DNA of 18,045 bases, from NCBI GenBank assembly GCA_964444115.1, contig CAYUFT010000040.1, forward strand, positions 1 through 18,045, read 5' to 3'. Below the pieces are notes generated by a model. It was not told where the DNA came from and made no database searches. It worked only from the letters and a program-made list of their open reading frames with translations. This stretch comes from UBA349 sp964444115 (lineage in GTDB: Archaea > Methanobacteriota > Methanobacteria > Methanobacteriales > Methanobacteriaceae). Made by a program: the position numbers and the translations under genes. This document shows, piece after piece, positions 13,615-18,045 of the stretch (its first letter is position 1; each line of letters begins with the position of its first letter).

Positions 13615-15435
13615 TTAAGGCGCTCCATAAAATATCCATACAAAAACAAAAAATAGGGCAGATAACAGTACCAAAGGTGCAATTATTCTACTTACTGCTA
13701 CAATAGAACTGATGGTTGAAACAAGTTCCGTAGAATTAGTAGGCCCCCAAATATTTAAATTCTTTATCCTTGCAGATTTACAGCCTACTGAAACTGGTTC
13801 TAAATCATCTAATGACTCCTTTGTGCATTGTATAATACATTCAAGGATTTCTTCTTTTTTCTTAGAACCAACAGGGTTGTGACCTCCGGCAAGTGTGTTT
13901 ACTGAGTGAGTATCTGTGGTCATGACTTCTACTGAGTCGATTCCCAATTTTTTCACAGCTTCAATGATGGTGTCCCGGTATCCAATCACCATATTATTAG
14001 AATCTAACAATATATAAGCAGTATTTTGATTTTCTACATTTACTACTAGAACCTTTATTCCACTCTGTCCAATACCATCTGTTTTAGAAAAATTATCCAT
14101 AGAGTCATAAGAGCACCCTACTTTGATGATGTCTCCTTTTGATTCACATTCTATTTTCTCTATAGCATCCATTAAATCGAAAACTTCTTTATTTCCTGGC
14201 AGAACTCGACCTGCTTCCCCTTTAAATGAATTATGACAATCAACTAGAATCGTATTTTCAGAATTACATCTGGTTTTGGCCAGGTTCATTAAAGATAAAC
14301 CAACTCCAAAATCAATATCATCAAATCCCTTTGGTGCAAAAGTAGCTAATAAAAGCAGATCATTTCCAAAAAATTGGGCACCAATTTTTGCATTATTTTC
14401 GGATACTCTAATAAATTTACTGGCTTTTTCAGAATAAGAAATATCCTTCAGGGCATCTTTAATAGTTTTTTCCACTTTTTCTATTTCCTTAGCGGAAACG
14501 GGGTTAAAATCGTGGGTTGATGGCCCATGGGTTACCATGGTAAAATTATCAAAGCTCTCGGCAAGAGTGGTGGGCATATTACCCCCACCAATACTTCCTA
14601 TTGGCCCTGGATGGACACAAGGGCTTAAAAATAGTGCTTTAATTCCTTTTGAAGTTTTAAAACTAACTATTCCCACCACAGTTTCTATAGGCTCACCTAT
14701 GTCTTCAAAAACTCCTTCTAAAGCAGAAGAACCTTCAGTAATATGGGATATAAACAAGCTCAAAAGCTCTAATGTGCCCACTCCCAGATTTTTTCTCATA
14801 GGGGATTCAACTACCAGCACAAAAGAATAAATGGCAATAACCAGAATGATAATTGCTATCAAACTTTTTAAAATAAGTCCCAAAACACTGAAATATCCAA
14901 TATTATCAAGACGTGTAGTTAAAAATACAACTACAATAAGCATACTAATAATTAGGAGTGGTTGGATAGCTGAAATTGCCACAGAGTTTTTAAAATTAAT
15001 ATTTGAAGTTCCCCATATAACCAGAGTTCGCACTGCAAAAACCATGGCACAACCGAATACTATAGCATTTAAAATGTAATTTGCTTCGAAAAAATTGGAT
15101 AAACCACATCCAATCAAGTAAATAATTAAAATAATGGCCATAGAAAAGAGAGCTAGAAACATGGACTGTTTCATTTTCATTTTACGGCCTTTAAGAGAGT
15201 TAACCCATGGTTGAGTAATAGCTCCACTCATTATGGAACTTAAGCCGAATATTAAAACTCCTGCTGTTCCACCATATAATATATCTGTGCTGAAACTTCC
15301 AGGGGTGGGATCAATAAAAAAACTAATGGAACCAATAATAAAACTTAGGAATACCATTGTAAATAGTGAAATTTTTGTTTGGGGCAGTGTCATGATGAAT
15401 TTAGAGAGACCCATCACATTGTTTGTACTGGACAT
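13615..15435 (-). CDS. DUF2070 family membrane protein, possible metal-dependent hydrolase
   Basis: A 606-residue protein I assign to the archaeal DUF2070 family. The N-terminal third (about 22-210) is a multi-pass membrane region with roughly six or seven hydrophobic segments. A large soluble domain follows (about 215-575), and one more membrane segment closes the protein (about 583-603). The soluble domain carries conserved-looking His/Asp clusters: SPCVHPGPIG (His275), VTHGPSTHDFNP (His303, His308, Asp309), VDCHNSF (Asp399, His401), TTDTHSV (Asp508, His510) and AGGHNPVG (His519). This constellation looks like a metal-binding active site, so a membrane-bound hydrolase is a reasonable hypothesis, but I know of no established activity. 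The ATG at 15435 has AGAGGT six bases upstream. It is a monocistronic gene, divergent from fumarase beta. Confidence 0.82.
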   Translation of the reverse strand: MSSTNNVMGLSKFIMTLPQTKISLFTMVFLSFIIGSISFFIDPTPGSFSTDILYGGTAGVLIFGLSSIMSGAITQPWVNSLKGRKMKMKQSMFLALFSMAIILIIYLIGCGLSNFFEANYILNAIVFGCAMVFAVRTLVIWGTSNINFKNSVAISAIQPLLIISMLIVVVFLTTRLDNIGYFSVLGLILKSLIAIIILVIAIYSFVLVVESPMRKNLGVGTLELLSLFISHITEGSSALEGVFEDIGEPIETVVGIVSFKTSKGIKALFLSPCVHPGPIGSIGGGNMPTTLAESFDNFTMVTHGPSTHDFNPVSAKEIEKVEKTIKDALKDISYSEKASKFIRVSENNAKIGAQFFGNDLLLLATFAPKGFDDIDFGVGLSLMNLAKTRCNSENTILVDCHNSFKGEAGRVLPGNKEVFDLMDAIEKIECESKGDIIKVGCSYDSMDNFSKTDGIGQSGIKVLVVNVENQNTAYILLDSNNMVIGYRDTIIEAVKKLGIDSVEVMTTDTHSVNTLAGGHNPVGSKKKEEILECIIQCTKESLDDLEPVSVGCKSARIKNLNIWGPTNSTELVSTISSIVAVSRIIAPLVLLSALFFVFVWIFYGAP

Positions 15436-15920
15436 TTATTTAACCTCTTATTAAAACTAAAATTATAATAAAATCGTTATTATCAATAATTTTTTCTTTA
15501 TATTAAATAGTAAATCTTATAATTATATTCTGAAAATAATTATATTAATTGAATTATAAGTATATTATTTGATTTTCTTAATAATATTTTAAATTAATTG
15601 TCTATAAATAAATTTTTTATTAACTATATTATTCTATACTATTAAGACTATACTTAATTAATTCTATACTTGATTTATTTCATATCTAAGTGAGAAATTA
15701 ACTTTATTCAGCTAATTAATAATTACTTTGACGGAATTAAGCTAATTTAAATTAATATATTCTTATATAATATTCAAGATAAATTTATTAAATAAATATT
15801 ATAATACGTTTACACCCATAATATATTAGTTATTATATCTTTTTAATGACTAAAGATTAGATTATACTTATCAATTTAAATATTTGCCAATTTTAATTTA
15901 ATAACCTGGAGATTTATAAA
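15436..15920. other. Intergenic region between divergent DUF2070 and fumarase beta genes
   Basis: 485 very AT-rich bases with no gene. The word CTATACT recurs three times in one direction (15634-15640, 15648-15654, 15664-15670), inside a 10-base direct repeat ATTCTATACT at 15631-15640 and 15661-15670. A TATA-like ATTTAAATATTT near 15874-15885 and GGAGAT at 15908-15913 belong to the fumarase gene. No hairpin RNA or small ORF with a ribosome binding site was seen. Confidence 0.45.
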
Positions 15921-16520
15921 ATGGAAACTATACTTGATACTCCTTTATCTAACGAAAAAATAGCTGATTTAAAAGCAGGTGATGTTGTTTATATTTCGGG
16001 AACTATTTTTACTGCCCGAGATAGGGCCCATAATCGCATAATTCAAGAGGGTGCTCCTTATGATTTAGAAGGCTCTGTGATATTTCACGCTGGACCTATA
16101 ATAAAAATGGATGGAGTAGTTAATAAATCAGATGATTTAGATAGGCCTAATGCTAAAATGATTGCGGTTGGCCCTACTACTAGTACTAGAATGAATCCTT
16201 TCCAATCTGAGGTTATTGATATGGGTGTAAAGGCCATAGTTGGGAAAGGTGGTATGGATGAAAATATTTCTAAGGCTTTAATTCGAAATAAAGCGGTTTA
16301 TTTAGCAGCAGTAGGTGGATGTGCTGCGCTTTATGTTAATACTATAAAAAAAATAAAAAATGTTTTCTGGCTAGATTTGGGAGTTCCAGAGGCTATATGG
16401 GAACTAGAAGTGGAAAAATTTGGTCCGCTGGTAGTTGCTATGGATTCTAAAGGTGATAATTTATATGAAGAAATTAGAAAAAACATCTCTAATTCAAGAG
16501 GAAATATCCAAAATAAATGA
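15921..16520 (+). CDS. Class I fumarate hydratase, beta subunit
   Basis: A 199-residue protein of the fumarase/tartrate dehydratase beta family (C-terminal domain of iron-sulfur class I fumarase). Two-subunit class I fumarases convert fumarate and malate (EC 4.2.1.2) and work in the incomplete TCA pathway that methanogens use to make biosynthetic intermediates. Family signatures present are TARDRAHNRI (31-40), HAGP (56-59), GPTTSTRM (84-91), GKGGM (108-112) and GGCAALY (132-138). The 4Fe-4S ligands belong to the alpha subunit, which is not in this window, so the two subunits are encoded apart. The start at 15921 follows GGAGAT by seven bases. Tartrate dehydratase is an alternative substrate assignment that sequence alone cannot exclude. 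The next gene begins inside its 3' end. Confidence 0.9.
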   Translation: METILDTPLSNEKIADLKAGDVVYISGTIFTARDRAHNRIIQEGAPYDLEGSVIFHAGPIIKMDGVVNKSDDLDRPNAKMIAVGPTTSTRMNPFQSEVIDMGVKAIVGKGGMDENISKALIRNKAVYLAAVGGCAALYVNTIKKIKNVFWLDLGVPEAIWELEVEKFGPLVVAMDSKGDNLYEEIRKNISNSRGNIQNK

Positions 16521-17349
16521 TTCAATAAGTCTTAAAGGATTTATTGACACCCATATCCACACTTTTCCCGATATTAAACCTAGAATACTAAATGATCTGG
16601 AAGCGGCCCACCAAGCAAAAAAAGAGGGTATGGATGCAATAGTTATAAAGTGTCATGTTGAATCAACTTCAGGAAGGGCACTAATAGCAGAAAATTCAAT
16701 GAATATTGATGTTTTTGGAGGAATATGTCTTAATAAAAGTGTAGGTGGATTTAATCCTGATGTTGTTGATTTGGCTGCCCATATGGGTGGTAAATTCGTA
16801 TGGTTTCCTACCATATCCTTAATTGAAATGAGAAATAATTTAAAGCATAATAATATTTCTTCTGCTTCAGAAAAATCTAATTTTGATTTTAATCTAGGTT
16901 GCAATGAACTAATAGAATCTATTTTAAATATAATTGCTCAAAACGATATGGTGCTGGCCACGGGCCATTTAAACCCCTTAGAAATATTTGAACTTATTGA
17001 TGATGCTAAATCTTGTGGTGTGAAACGCATATTGATTAATCATCCCTTAACGGGCATAGTTGGTGCCAATATGGAACAACAAAAAGAAATGGCAAAACAT
17101 GCTTTTTTAGAACAATGTTTTGTAGCATGTATGCCCTTGCATGATAATTTGAATCCAGATCTTATTGCGGAGGTAATTGATTATATAGGGCCCAAAAAAT
17201 GTATCATGGCCACGGACTTTGGCCAAAAACATAACTTAGCACCTACTATTGGTTTTAAATTTTTTATTAAGTATATGATGGATCGGGGGATTAGTGAAAA
17301 ACATATAAATATTATGTGCTCTTTAAATCCCAGAGATTTAATATACTAA
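16465..17349 (+). CDS. DUF6282-like metal-dependent amidohydrolase-type protein
   Basis: A 294-residue cytoplasmic protein resembling the amidohydrolase or PHP-type metal hydrolases, closest in my judgement to DUF6282. The metal motif HxH appears early in GFIDTHIHTFPD (His30, His32). Further candidate ligands follow in the order expected of a TIM barrel: His64 (IKCHVES), His168 (ATGHLNP), His193 (INHPLTG) and Asp251 (ATDFGQ). The substrate is unknown. The ATG at 16465 is chosen because AGGTGA lies eight bases upstream; the reading frame extends further back, but without a ribosome binding site. This places the start 56 bases inside the fumarase beta gene, an unusually long overlap that implies co-transcription. 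The C-terminus ends LNPRDLIY, as in amidohydrolases where a final Asn-Pro follows the last strand. Confidence 0.82.
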   Translation: MKKLEKTSLIQEEISKINDSISLKGFIDTHIHTFPDIKPRILNDLEAAHQAKKEGMDAIVIKCHVESTSGRALIAENSMNIDVFGGICLNKSVGGFNPDVVDLAAHMGGKFVWFPTISLIEMRNNLKHNNISSASEKSNFDFNLGCNELIESILNIIAQNDMVLATGHLNPLEIFELIDDAKSCGVKRILINHPLTGIVGANMEQQKEMAKHAFLEQCFVACMPLHDNLNPDLIAEVIDYIGPKKCIMATDFGQKHNLAPTIGFKFFIKYMMDRGISEKHINIMCSLNPRDLIY

Positions 17350-17710
17350 TTAATTATTTTAATCATATTATTAGCTAAATTTTATAAATAATTATTAATC
17401 CAATAATTAAATTTATATAGGTTTTAAACATTTATTTAATTAATTAAATTATATGGTGACTTGTATATATTAAGAAATCAATTAAAATATTTATTAAAAT
17501 ATTTACTTCATAAATGGTTTACATAAAAAAATCTATTTATCAACCTACTATCAAATTTATATAAGTTTAATAGATGAATGGTTAATAAATTAAATAAATT
17601 AAAAATTAGGCATTTAATATTTATATAATTGAATTAAGTTCAAACTATTTATTCATTAAATGTTTTAAAAATAGTTTAAATATAAATAAAAAATTATTCA
17701 AGTGGTTATT
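17350..17710. other. Intergenic region with three TATA-like elements
   Basis: 361 AT-rich bases with no gene. Three similar TATA-like words on the plus strand are ATTTATATAG (17411-17420), AAATTTATATAA (17553-17564) and ATATTTATATAA (17617-17628). The last is best placed to drive the gene at 17711, with a leader of about 60 bases. The others may be chance in such AT-rich DNA, or alternative promoters. The longest frame, 16 codons from 17513, has no support. Confidence 0.4.
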
Positions 17711-18045
17711 ATGACTGACGATAAAGCTGCTCAAAAGGCGGAAAAAGAATTAAAAAAGAGAATAAGGCAGTTTAAGAAATTGTTAAAATCTGAGGAAGAA
17801 AAAACAAAATTCTATGATGAGATTTGCGGCTCTGAAGTATTAGTTAGAATGGAGTTGTTTTTACCTTCTGCCAATCCAGACAAGTTTGTAGATGGGGTAT
17901 TCATTTATATGGATGATTCTGGCAAAATTGTTGATGCTGAATACTACTTCAAAGAAGGAGATGAAGGCGCCATAACTCGTTTAACTGATAAAGATTTGAA
18001 GGTTGTAGGGGATCTATTCCAGGATGAATTTTCACTGGAAATAGA
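17711..18045 (+). CDS. Uncharacterised protein, 3' end beyond window
   Basis: An open frame of 111 codons from the ATG at 17711 to the window edge, with no stop. The first 35 residues (MTDDKAAQKAEKELKKRIRQ onward) are highly charged and likely a coiled-coil helix. A folded part follows, with GSEVLVRMELFLPSANPDKF, FVDGVFIYMDDSGKIVDAEY and an acidic end. No signal peptide, membrane segment or catalytic motif is visible in this part. Only a weak ribosome binding site (AGTGGT) precedes the ATG, but frame length, amino-acid composition and the upstream TATA-like element make it a convincing gene. I do not recognise the family. Confidence 0.72.
   Translation, partial: MTDDKAAQKAEKELKKRIRQFKKLLKSEEEKTKFYDEICGSEVLVRMELFLPSANPDKFVDGVFIYMDDSGKIVDAEYYFKEGDEGAITRLTDKDLKVVGDLFQDEFSLEI

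Noticed and set aside
14537..15079. Two adjacent plus-strand frames opposite DUF2070
   Set aside because: Antisense shadows of a well-supported 606-residue membrane protein; no ribosome binding sites or domain features.
17513..17563. 16-codon frame MVYIKKSIYQPTIKFI in the intergenic region
   Set aside because: No ribosome binding site, overlaps TATA-like sequence and is no longer than expected by chance.
1..18045. Mobile elements, prophage, defence or toxin-antitoxin systems
   Set aside because: I looked for transposase, integrase, nuclease, methylase and toxin-like proteins and for terminal inverted repeats, and saw none.

Overview
The window looks like chromosomal DNA from a methanogenic archaeon of the order Methanobacteriales, probably Methanobacterium or a close relative. 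This is inferred from gene content, not from a database search. The DNA is strongly AT-rich, and many starts carry a GGAGGTGAT-type ribosome binding site. Genes with an archaeal or methanogen character include an archaeal-type phosphopantetheine adenylyltransferase, an AglB/STT3 oligosaccharyltransferase, class III signal-peptide (pilin-like) proteins, a DUF2070 membrane protein, an archaeal RqcH/NEMF protein and a lone class I fumarase beta subunit. I saw no rRNA, tRNA, CRISPR array, transposase or phage gene.

Layout. 1-418 (-): 5' part of a class I aminotransferase. 605-2164 (-): B12-binding-like radical SAM protein. 2391-5095 (+): coaD followed by aglB. 5152-5868 (-): three tiny class III signal-peptide proteins in one apparent operon that converges on aglB. 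The third is interrupted by a 100-N assembly gap, and the middle one (57 aa, 5489-5662) is easily missed. 6054-6605 (+): a putative winged-helix protein divergent from the pilin operon, with a repeated TATTATCA motif between them. 6984-9025 (+): a two-TM, Lys/Pro-rich, PLD-like protein and a UPF0173 metallo-beta-lactamase-fold hydrolase. 9165-10510 (+): Era-like GTPase, DUF2073 protein and zinc-ribbon protein. 10650-12686 (-): RqcH. 13165-13443 (+): small EMC6-like membrane protein. 13615-15435 (-): DUF2070. 15921-17349 (+): fumarase beta overlapping a DUF6282-like metal hydrolase. 17711-18045 (+): start of an unrecognised protein that runs off the window.

How it fits together. The most coherent part is 2927-6605. 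AglB lies tail-to-tail with a pilin-like operon, and each of the three predicted products carries one N-X-S/T sequon after its hydrophobic segment. A putative DNA-binding protein is divergent, with iterated operator-like sites in the shared promoter region. I read this as a candidate surface-filament locus with its glycosylation enzyme and possibly its regulator. The second conserved-looking unit is the GTPase/DUF2073/zinc-ribbon operon, whose N-terminal amphipathic stretch suggests a membrane-linked role. The remaining genes are housekeeping (CoA synthesis, ribosome-associated quality control, partial TCA pathway) or conserved archaeal genes of unknown function.
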